A DNA stretch of 53,968 bases from Trichomonas tenax (taxonomy: Eukaryota; Parabasalia; Trichomonadida; Trichomonadidae), in the NCBI GenBank assembly GCA_023091735.1, contig JALKBU010000259.1:1-53968 (forward strand). Direction: 5' to 3'. The position numbers and the translations under genes were made by a program. Under the pieces are notes generated by a model, which saw nothing but the letters and a program-made list of their open reading frames with translations, was not told the DNA's origin and did not search any database. This document shows, piece by piece, positions 19,362 to 30,060 of this stretch; the first letter of the stretch is position 1; each line of letters opens with the position of its first letter.

Positions 19362-22300
19362 ATGGAACAATCCGTTATCTCTCGTAGTCAGTCTTTATCA
19401 CAGAGCACAGCGGCATCGAAGGACTTAATCGAGGGTAGCTATGGTATTTTGGACTCCCTTTTTCCGATTTACGAACAGATGTCCAAAATTATTCATATTC
19501 CTATACCTTTAAACTATCTTACCCTTATCATTTTCGTTATTCAAGTATTTACGCAGAGTTTATGGAGTAGAAAAATGCTGATCATCCATACAGACTCCGT
19601 GAACGACAAAATAATCAGAAAACTTTACGAATATTTCTTGCTTAATAGTGCTATTGACCATTACTCAGTTAACTTCGTTGGATTCTACACCGTAATTGGT
19701 GTATTTTGCGTTGCTTTATTGATATTCTTCGGTGTTTTTATTCAATACAAGGTTACAATATCATTCAACAAGCCACTGCTTTACATTTACAGAACCTACT
19801 TCGATGTTGTTGTTCCTGTTTTCATCATTCCGAGTATTTATTTTGCTGGACAATTTTTGGTTGGAGTTTTACGTCGAAATTTGCCTTCCATTGATATAAT
19901 CCTCGCAATTATCGCAGCACTGATCTCAATAACGCTGTTTGTGATGTTTTATTTCCATTTTTCTTTATTAACGGGCTCTCCATACCTCGGACGTGGTCCA
20001 TTTTCAACAATAAGAAGCAAATATCACACTGACTTCTTCTTAGTCGCGTTCTTGTTTGTAATTATTTCGTTTCTTTTCGAATTATTCCCAACATGGGCGT
20101 CAATCATTGGATGTATCGCTGAGGCAGCAGTTTATATCTTTTTCTCTTACAGAATGTCTGATTTACCATATTTTGATTTCAAATCAAATGCAATTTTTGC
20201 AGGAATTTACACTTCTATTGCAGTAGTGAATGTGGTACAAGCGATTCAGGGACTCCATCACCTTTCTGATACTATTCCGTTAATAGCATTTCCTTTGTCT
20301 TTGATAATTACGATTTTAATCTATTTCTTCACTTACAGAGCGATGAAGAACAAGATAAAGAAGATGTTGAACGGGCTTCCGGATGAACGCGACTCGGTGC
20401 CAGCGATGACTGAAGAACTTGATAATTTGTATTTAGATGATAATAGGACGAGATTTGTCAAGTTTTTGATTGTAGCACTTGAATCTGCCCATGTCATCTT
20501 CTTAAACAACGTGATCTTCAAATACGGATTCGATAAATATAGTACTGATAACGAAATATCGAAATTATTGTTGATTTACGGTTCCCTTATTCCATCATTC
20601 AACAGAATTGTCAGTATGGGATACTCTAATTTTTTCAAATCCGCAAAATTAACATTCTTGAACAGATATTTGATTTACACCATTCTCAGACTAATGACAA
20701 TGCGCCAATCATCTTCCAGCCAGCAGTTCTCACAAAGAGTCATCGAAGTCAGACAGATGTCAAAGCGTTGCAGAGATTTCATGAAAGGATTTTTGTTGCA
20801 AACGCCAACAAAAGTTTCAACTTTTTATACTTTCTACAAAGAGACTCAAGCGACTGAATACAGATGGACGGAGTTAATCAATCATTATCCTAACTCCTCG
20901 AAGGTCTATGATGAATACGGCGACTTCCTGATTGAAGTTATGACTGATTTTAGAGAATCAGCAACACAGAAGCATAAAACAAGACTTTTAGAAGAAGGCC
21001 ACAGATTGCACAAAGACTTTGTCTTCATAAACTTCATTCACTGGTTCCAGCACTATCTTAAGCGCGGTATTGTTGATCTTCACGGCAAAGTCATCGATCG
21101 GAAACGCAAACAAAATCAATCGAGTTCATCAAACCAGTCAACTTCCAAAGGTTCATCAAATGCTTCTTCATTGACATCCCTCACACAGCTTCTCGAGATA
21201 GCTCCTGAGGAAGAAGAATTCTACGCAAAATCAATGTTCGCTCATCACAAGCTCAGACTGGCTTTCCAAAGATCGATTGAAGAGAGGTTGAGTCCTTGCG
21301 CTAAACCTCTGAAGATCTGTTTGTTTGTTATTCTCGGTTTGAGCATTGCTGTGTTAGTTGCAAGCGATGTCATTGTTGCAAAATTCTTCTCCAGCAGAAC
21401 ACACAGCCTTTCGAAGGTTAAGAACATCAACTATGCACGATTCTATATTTCATGCGCCAGATTTGCTTCATTCCTCTATTTTGCTGTTGAAAATAATTAT
21501 TATACCATTAATGATGCCGTCAGGGACAAAGCAAAGAATGATGTTGGAACGACACCGTATATTTCGTTTGTTGGAGATTTGAGAAACCAAAGTTTATACT
21601 ATAACTTTCTTTCTGAAGAGTATTACAACAATTTCATTGCTGACACTGTGTCTTATGCAATGGAGGGTCATCACATCTACGAAGTTTTCGCTCCTTTCGT
21701 CTATCAACACATTGATGGGCATTATTGCTCCAGAGAAGGTCATCTTTTGAACCACACCATTAAAACCAATGTTCACACATTGTTCGCTTATAACAATATC
21801 ATGAACAACATCATTTACACAATCAATGTCACAAAGTGGGGATCGCAGAAGACGCTTTGCAATGCAGTCTCTAACATTCAAGTAATCACCGAAGGCTTAG
21901 ATACATTCAATCTCAACGAATTGGGCTATGAGAGTGAAGATACTGCTGGAAATTCTGCATTGATTGTTAAGTATGAGCTCGCATTCCCGCTTGCTTTATT
22001 CTTCATCAATATCATTTTGTTCTTGGTCCCATTAATTTCTTATTACTTCACAATGAAGAGATTGCTTAATGTCCTTCAGACAACAAATCAGAAGATCAAA
22101 GAAGAGGCAACAAAACCAATAGGAAGGCAATCTATCGAAGACAATTCATCCATACAGCCTCCAGAATCAATGATATTTTTGTTCATCTTTTTGTTCGGCA
22201 TTTTATCAATCTTTGTCGCTCCTGTTTTTGCATTTGTCGTCTTCAATGAAGCGAAATCAGTCAACAAGAAATTCGAGTCTTTGATCGGATGGATGAATGT

Positions 22301-24065
22301 TGGTGGCGCTCGCGGTCCTCTGCTTAGCGAATCGATGGAACATTTGATTTTAGCATCACTTGCGAAATCAGAGGCGATGGAATTCCTTAATCCAGAAAAA
22401 GAAATCGAGATAACAAATGAGTTGGTCCAGAAAGCAATGGAGTTCCACAAAATTGTTGTTGAAGGCACAGACAACACAGAGCCGTGCTATGGGTTCGACG
22501 ATTTTCTTGATGATCTTCATTTCGTTAACATTTGCTTGGCCGACCAAGAAAGCAGGGAATTGCACGAAAAGTTCAGATGCACATCGTTATCGCAGACATT
22601 TGGATTCGTTAAATCAATCGTTGATGACATTCTCATCAGGTTTGACGACATTGAAAACATGAATGACCCCATTTTCATTGAAGCATTCCATATTATGAAC
22701 ACGCACATGTTCAGGAGATTATTTGATGTCACGGAAAGGCTTGATTACCTTGGTATCTCGTACAAAGACAAATTTAATATCATCTCAACTGTTATTGCTG
22801 TTGTTGGAATCATTCTCTCCTTCTTGATATTCATTGCTCATATGTATATTTATTATCAGCTTGATTACATGTTCAAGACGGGAATGAAAATCTTCAGGAG
22901 AATTCCGCCATTACTGATCACACAAAACAAAGTGTTGATGGACTTCTTGATGAACAGGCACAGGAAGAACAGTAACGAGTCAATGTACTTCTCACAGAAC
23001 ATCATTTTCTCATCACAGAATGGTGTTTTGCTCGTCAATAAGTCAGGAATCATCGAAATGGTCAACAACTCGATTGCTGATATTCTTGGATATGTTCCAG
23101 ACCAAATTTTGGGTCAACAAGCTTCAATCATCTTTGCCGAAAAAGAGGCAGCTAAAATCCAACAGCAATTAACGTTGATGCACAATGGAGAGGCAAAGGA
23201 TGTCTTCGATGACCACTTCGACTGCACAACAGATGATGGCTCATTCAAACAGTGCCACGTCACAATTTTGGCATTGGCAAGTCAGGGAACAGAGATCAAT
23301 ACTTACGTTTTCTTCATTGAAGATGAGAGCCAAATCATTCAGAAGCAGGAGCAGGCAGAAATTGCTAAAAAGAAATCAGAAGAATTGTTGTTCCAAATCC
23401 TTCCACGTGATATCGTCTTCAAACTGAACCAAGGTGAGAAGGACATCACATTCACTGTTCCATCGGCGACAATCATGTTCATCGATATTGTCAGGTTCAG
23501 CGACTACGCAGCGAACTTAACACCGCAGCAGATCATGGGCAACTTGTCGTTGATTTTTGATACGTTCGACAAGAATTTGGCGAATTACAATCTCATCACA
23601 AAGATCAAACTCATCGGTGACGTTTACATGTGTGCAGCGGGTTTGTTCAATCCAGACGGGCAACCACAGGAACACGCCGAGCAAATTGTCAAGTTCGCAA
23701 TTGATTGCTTAGGTGAGCTCGAAAATATCAACGTTAAACTCGAGTCAATGCTTGCAGTGAGAATCGGTGTCAACACAGGCGGTCCTCTCATTGGTGGCAT
23801 TCTCGGTACAGACAAACCTGTCTTCGATATCATCGGCGATCCAATCAACGTCGCAGCAAGACTCCAGTCAACGGACATTCCAGGAAAGGTCCAAATCCCG
23901 CAATCAACGTATGATTTGGTCCAAAAGATGGACTTCGAAATCGAAAAGAGAGGAGAAGTTTACTTGAAAGGAAAAGGAAACGTAATGACATATTTGGTCT
24001 CCCCAATCAATATCTTCAACATGGCATCAACAAATATCACAACATCTATGATGATCCGCAAATAA
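19362..24065 (+). CDS. Receptor-type adenylyl cyclase (multi-TM, PAS, class III cyclase)
   Basis: 1567 residues, intact. Order: cytosolic Ser-rich start; about ten membrane spans (to ~340); a soluble region (~345-640) with a Ser/Asn tract; span at ~648-670; extracellular domain to ~865; spans near 866-890 and 930-955; a second extracellular part; span at ~1140-1165; PAS domain (~1215-1330, VLLVNKSGIIEMVN); class III cyclase domain (~1350-1550). Catalytic features seen: metal Asp in FIDIVRFSD and in LIGDVYM; KIKLIGD lysine and PVFDIIGD aspartate, the pair typical of adenylyl rather than guanylyl cyclases; and NVAARLQS with the transition-state Asn and Arg. It should make cAMP at the plasma membrane as a homodimer. 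TCAAAT lies just before the ATG, a weak Inr. Trichomonads carry many such genes; two broken relatives are in this window. Confidence 0.95.
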   Translation: MEQSVISRSQSLSQSTAASKDLIEGSYGILDSLFPIYEQMSKIIHIPIPLNYLTLIIFVIQVFTQSLWSRKMLIIHTDSVNDKIIRKLYEYFLLNSAIDHYSVNFVGFYTVIGVFCVALLIFFGVFIQYKVTISFNKPLLYIYRTYFDVVVPVFIIPSIYFAGQFLVGVLRRNLPSIDIILAIIAALISITLFVMFYFHFSLLTGSPYLGRGPFSTIRSKYHTDFFLVAFLFVIISFLFELFPTWASIIGCIAEAAVYIFFSYRMSDLPYFDFKSNAIFAGIYTSIAVVNVVQAIQGLHHLSDTIPLIAFPLSLIITILIYFFTYRAMKNKIKKMLNGLPDERDSVPAMTEELDNLYLDDNRTRFVKFLIVALESAHVIFLNNVIFKYGFDKYSTDNEISKLLLIYGSLIPSFNRIVSMGYSNFFKSAKLTFLNRYLIYTILRLMTMRQSSSSQQFSQRVIEVRQMSKRCRDFMKGFLLQTPTKVSTFYTFYKETQATEYRWTELINHYPNSSKVYDEYGDFLIEVMTDFRESATQKHKTRLLEEGHRLHKDFVFINFIHWFQHYLKRGIVDLHGKVIDRKRKQNQSSSSNQSTSKGSSNASSLTSLTQLLEIAPEEEEFYAKSMFAHHKLRLAFQRSIEERLSPCAKPLKICLFVILGLSIAVLVASDVIVAKFFSSRTHSLSKVKNINYARFYISCARFASFLYFAVENNYYTINDAVRDKAKNDVGTTPYISFVGDLRNQSLYYNFLSEEYYNNFIADTVSYAMEGHHIYEVFAPFVYQHIDGHYCSREGHLLNHTIKTNVHTLFAYNNIMNNIIYTINVTKWGSQKTLCNAVSNIQVITEGLDTFNLNELGYESEDTAGNSALIVKYELAFPLALFFINIILFLVPLISYYFTMKRLLNVLQTTNQKIKEEATKPIGRQSIEDNSSIQPPESMIFLFIFLFGILSIFVAPVFAFVVFNEAKSVNKKFESLIGWMNVGGARGPLLSESMEHLILASLAKSEAMEFLNPEKEIEITNELVQKAMEFHKIVVEGTDNTEPCYGFDDFLDDLHFVNICLADQESRELHEKFRCTSLSQTFGFVKSIVDDILIRFDDIENMNDPIFIEAFHIMNTHMFRRLFDVTERLDYLGISYKDKFNIISTVIAVVGIILSFLIFIAHMYIYYQLDYMFKTGMKIFRRIPPLLITQNKVLMDFLMNRHRKNSNESMYFSQNIIFSSQNGVLLVNKSGIIEMVNNSIADILGYVPDQILGQQASIIFAEKEAAKIQQQLTLMHNGEAKDVFDDHFDCTTDDGSFKQCHVTILALASQGTEINTYVFFIEDESQIIQKQEQAEIAKKKSEELLFQILPRDIVFKLNQGEKDITFTVPSATIMFIDIVRFSDYAANLTPQQIMGNLSLIFDTFDKNLANYNLITKIKLIGDVYMCAAGLFNPDGQPQEHAEQIVKFAIDCLGELENINVKLESMLAVRIGVNTGGPLIGGILGTDKPVFDIIGDPINVAARLQSTDIPGKVQIPQSTYDLVQKMDFEIEKRGEVYLKGKGNVMTYLVSPINIFNMASTNITTSMMIRK

Positions 24066-24275
24066 TTTTGTTTAATTTTCATGAATCTAAAATTTATTTT
24101 AAAATAAGTTATTAATTCATTTGCCTTTGATGATTTTCATAATTTCATTGACTTTTGATGATTAATATTATTTTATAAAAAAAATTCAACTTAGTGGATC
24201 ATGATATTCACGTATACATGACATAATATTATATATTACGCAAATACTCTAGTCTTGAATCACGAAATTAGGAAA

Positions 24276-24983
24276 TTAAGCCTTAAATGTGAATCCTTGT
24301 GGCATTCCTTTGACTTTAATGTTTCTTCCGGCCCAATTGAAGTTGCTGCGGCGGTGTAAGAAGTCCGTAGAATCTGTTGGGTTGACAAATTCAACTAAAA
24401 CTTGACCACGAGCAACACAAAACTTAGAAATGCGATAATCCTTCTCAAAGCGTTCCCTAACCAAAGCTTCTTCTTTTCCAAATGGAACATTTTGTGCTAA
24501 AATTGATCTTGAATAGAAACATTGTGAAGGATCTTGGACCGCAACTGCTGGTTCAATCTTCGGCTCTGGCTTTGGTTCTGGCTTAGGTTCTGGTTTTGGC
24601 TCTGGTTTCAGCGGTTCAACAGGTTTCCATTCTGGATCTTGAACTGGAGAGTAAAATGATGATTGATATATAACCTTTGGCTGTGCTGCTGATGTGAGAA
24701 CCCACATTTCGTTAAATTGATAGAATTTATCTTCTATTTTAACGTAACCTGTTGTATGTCCAGTAATTTCGTTACCAAGCTGAATACCATCGGACCTCGT
24801 AACGGTGTGTTCGCCTTTGATTAAGCTTTCGTTGTACTTTTCAGATATTTTCACTGAATTGTTTTCGAATTTGATTTCAACAACAGCGCTGCCGTCATAA
24901 AACTCATTGACTGATTCTGGATTTTCAGTGAAAGTTTCGTATAACTGTGTCACGTAATCTTTGATCAATTCGTCGCAATTCAT
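24276..24983 (-). CDS. G3BP/Rasputin-like protein (NTF2-like + RRM)
   Basis: 235 residues. Seen: an N-terminal NTF2-like fold (residues ~1-115: DYVTQLYETF…FYDGSAVVEI…GHTTGYVKIEDKFYQFNEMWVL…), a Pro/Glu/Lys linker with five KPEP/KPEPK units (~128-145), and a C-terminal RRM-like domain (~155-235) with ILAQNVPFG as an RNP2-like strand and GQVLVEFVNP as an RNP1-like strand. This NTF2-linker-RRM order is that of G3BP/Bre5-type stress-granule proteins, though this one is half the usual length and lacks a C-terminal RGG tail. The role is likely in mRNP assembly or deubiquitinase regulation; that is inference. First in-frame ATG used; no Inr recognised. Confidence 0.75.
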   Translation of the reverse strand: MNCDELIKDYVTQLYETFTENPESVNEFYDGSAVVEIKFENNSVKISEKYNESLIKGEHTVTRSDGIQLGNEITGHTTGYVKIEDKFYQFNEMWVLTSAAQPKVIYQSSFYSPVQDPEWKPVEPLKPEPKPEPKPEPKPEPKIEPAVAVQDPSQCFYSRSILAQNVPFGKEEALVRERFEKDYRISKFCVARGQVLVEFVNPTDSTDFLHRRSNFNWAGRNIKVKGMPQGFTFKA

Positions 24984-25475
24984 TTTAAAATTTTGTCAAT
25001 TTTTTTAAAAGTACCTCTTTCATCAAATTCCATCAATTTTCAATATTTTCCCCTCAAAACAAGAAATTTGATATTCATATAATATGGATATGATATTTAT
25101 TTCTTCAAATACATAATAACAAAATTGATATATGATTATATATAAACAATCTATGAAATATCTAAACACAGAGTTTGGGGCAAAAATATCAAATAATTTT
25201 GATTTTATTAATTGATCTTCTATGAACTAAAATATATCCGATTTTGGCCATGGGCTTTACGTTTTGGGGTGTTTGGTGTCTTGATCAGTTATGGGCGCCG
25301 GATTAATTTATTTATTCGAAATTTGATGCAAGATAAATGAGGGATTGATTAAGATAGTAGAATACAAACAAAATATTTAATATATTAAACAAACAAAAAT
25401 AATAAAATGAAAATATCGAAAAAAATGGAATAATGCATTATATGGTTAAGAAGTATGCTAGCAATTCTGTTGAAA
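24984..25475. other. Intergenic region
   Basis: AT-rich spacer between two minus-strand genes (upstream region of the G3BP-like gene). Nothing recognised apart from runs of ATAT. Confidence 0.4.
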
Positions 25476-26375
25476 TTAATAATCATATGAGTTTTCCTCT
25501 TCTTCTTCCTCACAACATGTTTCCCAGTCGTAAGGATCATTTGGATTAATGTTTTGCCTTTGAAGGGCCATGTTTATGAGAGTGAACAGGGAATCGTAGT
25601 TCGGCATATCATCATATTTGACATTTTTGATATATTTCCACATTTCAGCTAATTCAGGAAAATCTGGTCTGAGTAATTGGCTCATATCATGCGTATTCTT
25701 ATAATTATAAATTTCTTCACGGTTATCAATATTCTTCCACGGCAATCTTCCTGTTAAAATGTCAACTATTACGTAATACCATGAAATAATGTCATCAATG
25801 CGAGAAAGATCTTTTTGTTTGTGTGCATTAACGGAGCAATATATCGTCGTTCCTTTAAATCCTGGATTATCTCTTGCAGGATATTGAAGTCCAGTTTTTT
25901 GATCGACATATATCCTCGATAATCCAAAATCAATAATCTTTATAGGATACTCTTTATCATCGCTGATGAGAAAATTCGCTGGTTTAATGTCACGATGAAT
26001 TACATTCAAATTATGAAGTTCTTGAATCGCTTTTAGCATATGATATGCAATTCTAAGACCGGAAGACACTGAAAAATTGGTTCTGTTAGCAGATGTGAGG
26101 TACTGAGATAAAGAAGGACCAATATATTCGATAATTAAATAATTCGAATACTCGGTGGATCCTCCTTCGATAAATCTAGGAATATATTTGGAACTCTGCA
26201 GCATAGGGTAAAGTCTGATCTCAAATATTAATGATGAATGCCTATTATTTTTCAATTCTGCTTTACCCGCATATAGTTTTCCATCTCTGTCTGACTTGAC
26301 GACGTAAACCTGTCCGAAAGACCCGTATCCAAGCTGCTTCTGAATTTTGTATCCTTCAAATATTCCATTCAACAT
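25476..26375 (-). CDS. Casein kinase 1-family protein kinase
   Basis: 299 residues covering a full kinase domain. Seen: glycine loop GYGSFGQVY (16-24), catalytic lysine 38 (AGKAE), HRDIKPANF (127-135), DFG (149-151), a CK1-type activation segment with FKGTTIYCSVNAH in place of the usual APE motif, and the CK1-style lack of a strict APE. The long insert after DFG (QKTGLQYPARDNPGF) also fits CK1/TTBK. All catalytic residues are there. The C-terminus is short and acidic, with five consecutive Glu (EEEEE). It should phosphorylate Ser/Thr in acidic or primed contexts. The Inr at 26378 fixes the start. Confidence 0.95.
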   Translation of the reverse strand: MLNGIFEGYKIQKQLGYGSFGQVYVVKSDRDGKLYAGKAELKNNRHSSLIFEIRLYPMLQSSKYIPRFIEGGSTEYSNYLIIEYIGPSLSQYLTSANRTNFSVSSGLRIAYHMLKAIQELHNLNVIHRDIKPANFLISDDKEYPIKIIDFGLSRIYVDQKTGLQYPARDNPGFKGTTIYCSVNAHKQKDLSRIDDIISWYYVIVDILTGRLPWKNIDNREEIYNYKNTHDMSQLLRPDFPELAEMWKYIKNVKYDDMPNYDSLFTLINMALQRQNINPNDPYDWETCCEEEEEENSYDY

Positions 26376-26377
26376 TA

Positions 26378-26383
26378 AAATGA
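26378..26383 (-). promoter_or_regulatory. Inr of the CK1-like kinase gene
   Basis: TCATTT on the minus strand, with the ATG at 26375 only eight bases from the +1 A. Perfect consensus. Confidence 0.75.
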
Positions 26384-26387
26384 GAAA

Positions 26388-26600
26388 TTAAACAAAATTT
26401 GAGAGCATATCGTTTGAACGCAATATAATAATATACCGTATACATAATAAGAATCTTTTAATTTGGATTTTTCTTTTCGGCAATATTTTGGTTACATCGG
26501 ATCCCAATAAATAATGTTTTGTGATAGATAACCAACATCTCACAAAATCTCTTTTACGACCAAAAAAGCAAATGGTAGATTTCATATTTTTATTCCGCAT
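26388..26600 (-). CDS. Small basic hypothetical ORF (doubtful)
   Basis: 70 codons, Lys/Arg-rich, no known motif; TCATAA overlaps the ATG on the minus strand, a possible but very tight Inr. It ends 12 bases before the ATG of the CK1-like gene on the same strand, an arrangement that could be an upstream ORF or chance. No codon bias distinguishes it. Confidence 0.2.
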   Translation of the reverse strand: MRNKNMKSTICFFGRKRDFVRCWLSITKHYLLGSDVTKILPKRKIQIKRFLLCIRYIIILRSNDMLSNFV

Positions 26601-26605
26601 TATGA

Positions 26606-29600
26606 AGCAAAAGCGATTTTAAAAGTCCTTTGAAAAATATTTTTTTTAATATTTTTATATAAATATCTTCCGAAAGATATATTGCAATAATATGAGTGTA
26701 AATTTTCATGATATTCTTGATTGTCTTGGGCATTGTATTATTATACCACTATAAATTTAATTGAATGTAAAACTGCGGTTAAAAAACAAATATTTCGGAT
26801 AAATAAACTTCACAAAAATTCTGTTATTTTACGTTTCAGTTAATATCTGAAAAGTCGATAAAGGCTTTTTTATTATAAATATTTCATTTCTATAGTCCCA
26901 GTATACCACAGACATAAACGTAAAAACAATTTGACACATTGTTGCAATATAATTAATGCAAAACGTAAAAAAACAATTGGAGAACGATTAAATCACTTTC
27001 AATTATTATTTTGACCTGCTATGTAACACAATGACAGGCAATTCACCACAGATATTCTTCGTGTTCACGATATTACTTCGCTGTCGTGTCTTTTAGTCAC
27101 TGCATTATCCTAATTATCTTCAGATTTTCATTCCAAATTTATAATATAGAAAAAATGAAAACCGGAACAACCAATTGTATCATCAATTTTGCATTTATAT
27201 CAATTTAATCCCAATATTATTATCCATTTAGATCCTCAATATATTTTTATACTTCATTAAAGCATTTTTGAACGCAGGTCATTCATGAATTACGATGTAG
27301 ATATCTTTTTCATCTAAATATAGTATGTTTAATATATTTTTTTTTCGTGCAATTATTCCAGCCAAGCTTGATTCATTATACATTATCGATCCATTTACGA
27401 ATAGTTGAAACAATTTCATCAATATTTTGTATCAGTTTTCCTTTTTTCAAAAAGAAATAAAATTATTTTCTTAAATTCAAGGGCTTGTGTTAGAGCTTTT
27501 GGATTAGCTTCAAAAATACATAATTGTTCATTAATTAATTGCTTCTTATTTTTTTGTTTTCCATAATTTTATATTTTGGATTTTCCTTTTTGATTATATT
27601 TTAATTGATCATAATAATATTTATTCGATCAGATCATTGACCATGGCATTAAAATCGAACAATTTCATTCATTCGGACTAATTTCGACGAAAATTATTTC
27701 GATACTTAATTAATCATAATCTCATATCAATTCTACGAGTTTTACGACAATTAAACTTAAAAATGAAGTTTATTTTGATTGATTTTTTTTTATTCTCTTT
27801 CATATCCATCTCATATTGAAATGGATGAAAGCATTCGAACTCCTGCAGACATTCATTAAATGATCACCAAAATATATAAATATGTCATGATTTAATAATT
27901 GATCTAAGCAATTGATTATTATGCTTCGAATTATGCGTGAAGTGTATTGATTGGCTACACATTTAGACAAGGTTTATGTTTAAATCTGAATATCAATACA
28001 CGAAAACGCGTTTCAATAATAGATTCATGATGTTTACAATGTGCTGAAGGCCAGCGGGTTAACTGTAAATGGCGAAAACCATTTAATTATTTCAGCAAAT
28101 TCTCTCTTAATGTGCAGCCAGCAGAAATAACTATGAATTCATATATGAAATGGCCTGCTTTGAGGTTTTCCATAACAGATTTTGCTCGATCAACATTCTT
28201 TGACCAATGAAATTTTATTTATCCATAAATTAGGCGAGCACTCTCCCGTTTGTTACACTAGCGTATAGGTAATTCATCGATATAAGTAAATGTCCAGTTA
28301 AATCGAAATCAAATTTTTCGAAACGTGAAGAACGCTAAGGATAACAATTTTAATGATGTGAACAAACTTGATATGGCCTTAAAAATCACTGTAATATGCC
28401 TACTAACAAAAATATGCAAATTGATAATTTTTGTATTTAAATATTCGATTTGAATGTCAGACATGCATTTATTAATGATATTCAGAAGATGTAGTTATAA
28501 AATATCCAACTACGTTAAGATTATACTCATATTTTTATTCTTCGAAAATATATACATTTAAATGGCTTTAATCTCCTTAGTATTTATCAAATCAACGTTA
28601 CTGCTATTCAATCGCAAGCTTATTTATTTGACTGCATATTGATTATTAATATCTAATCTTTAACTATTATCAAATGCATCTAGAAGAGAGTAAATGTAAT
28701 ATATTGGATAAATGGATTGTTCTCAAGATATATTCATGTTTAGATTTAAGAAATCACCAATTCTGTGTTTATTTATCAACCTGGAGATCTTTAAATATAT
28801 TACATTCCCGGGAAATTGCATTCCTACATGCGTCTCTATCGATTTTCAATAATATTTGTTCTTATTAAACAATCCAAAATATCTTGCAAATATATTATTT
28901 TTATTTGATGAAAAAAATGCGTTGGATCCATATCCATTAATACATATTATTTCACTTGTTGCAAGTTCTCAAATCTCTTTATTTGATGGTGTTTTGCTTC
29001 AATTGTTGAGAAAATCGAGTTTTTGACAAATCAAGTGGTATATTCATAATAAACTAATTGAATGGAGCACTGCACATTGTTCAAAATCCGGAAAACTTAA
29101 AAACCTATAAAAATCTTTTTTTGTGTAAAATATATTTTCTAATAATTTCATCAAACAGCATCAGCATAAGCAGTCTAAGCATATTCCAAATTGCTTATTC
29201 TTTATGCAATGAATACATCAAAATATCAAATGTTTTATTTGAGTTCCAAATGGATTAACAAAATTTGTTTTCTTCGAGTTCAGATATACAAAATTTTCTT
29301 TGGATTAAAAGTCAACAGAATATAGTGCTTACTGAATTATTTTGTGTGTCTCAAATTTGAATGCAAAAAAATTAACTTTCAATGGACCGAACATTTGAGA
29401 AACTTCTCAGACATGTCCAGAAATACCACAAGAAGTATATTTTCAGCAAAATTAGGTGCGGAAATGAAGACTTCCTTTCAAATTCTCAGATATTTACATT
29501 TTCAATCGCCACTGAAATAATTGAGATCCTATATCTTCAGGGTTAATAAAAGCGGAACCAAAGTTTCTCTGCGGTATGGGCTGAGTTATTGCGATATTCA

Positions 29601-29667
29601 CATCTAGTTTATAAAATTGAAAATCGCATTGAAAATAAGTTGAATTAGAAAATATTAATTTTTTACC
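26606..29667. other. Long AT-rich intergenic region
   Basis: About 3 kb without a credible gene; ORFs at 28674-28868 and 29058-29258 are short, unbiased and lack an Inr. A GGCTGAGTTATTGCGAT phrase near 29578 resembles CGCTGAGTTA at 46608 and 47405, possibly debris of one repeat family. Nothing else recognised. Confidence 0.45.
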
Positions 29668-29673
29668 TCATTT
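29668..29673 (+). promoter_or_regulatory. Inr of a small gene
   Basis: TCATTT, perfect trichomonad Inr, seven bases before the ATG at 29677. Confidence 0.55.
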
Positions 29674-29676
29674 TTC

Positions 29677-30060
29677 ATGATGATCTCACAACAAATGCAA
29701 ATGTTTCCGATGCAGTATCCGCTGTATCCAGCTAAGAACAGAACGCTGCAATCCATTAGGGGCCATGAGAAAGCTCAGAAACGTATCAAAATCAACGGAT
29801 TGAAAGTGGAAAAAGTCACTACTTTTATCGATAAACTTTTTGCCACGCACGTAACAATCGCTATCTTGATCAGTCTCGCCAAGATAATTATGAGCAAGCA
29901 CGCGCTTATTCTTGATCGCTTGGCAAGAAGGAATCGATCTGCACTTCTTTGCTGGTATGCGGAGAACTGGGACTCAATATATTCATTGCTGAATGATTCT
30001 ACGTTCGCAATGAAGATCAAACACTTAAAAAGAGGAAAATATCATCAGGAAATGAAATAA
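29677..30060 (+). CDS. Small hypothetical protein, possibly frameshifted
   Basis: 127 codons. Met/Gln/Pro-rich start (QQMQMFPMQYPLYPAKN), then a basic region and a hydrophobic stretch (VTIAILISLAKIIM). No family recognised. In favour of a real gene: a perfect Inr at 29668, a TAAA-type stop, and higher GC than both flanks. Against an intact one: between about 29845 and 29915 another frame reads a protein-like stretch (RNNRYLDQSRQDNYEQARAY), and the reading continues in frame beyond the stop as a charged segment (KIEKEVEKPKKEMTFDPSD). It may be the remnant of a longer gene with compensating shifts. Confidence 0.4.
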   Translation: MMISQQMQMFPMQYPLYPAKNRTLQSIRGHEKAQKRIKINGLKVEKVTTFIDKLFATHVTIAILISLAKIIMSKHALILDRLARRNRSALLCWYAENWDSIYSLLNDSTFAMKIKHLKRGKYHQEMK

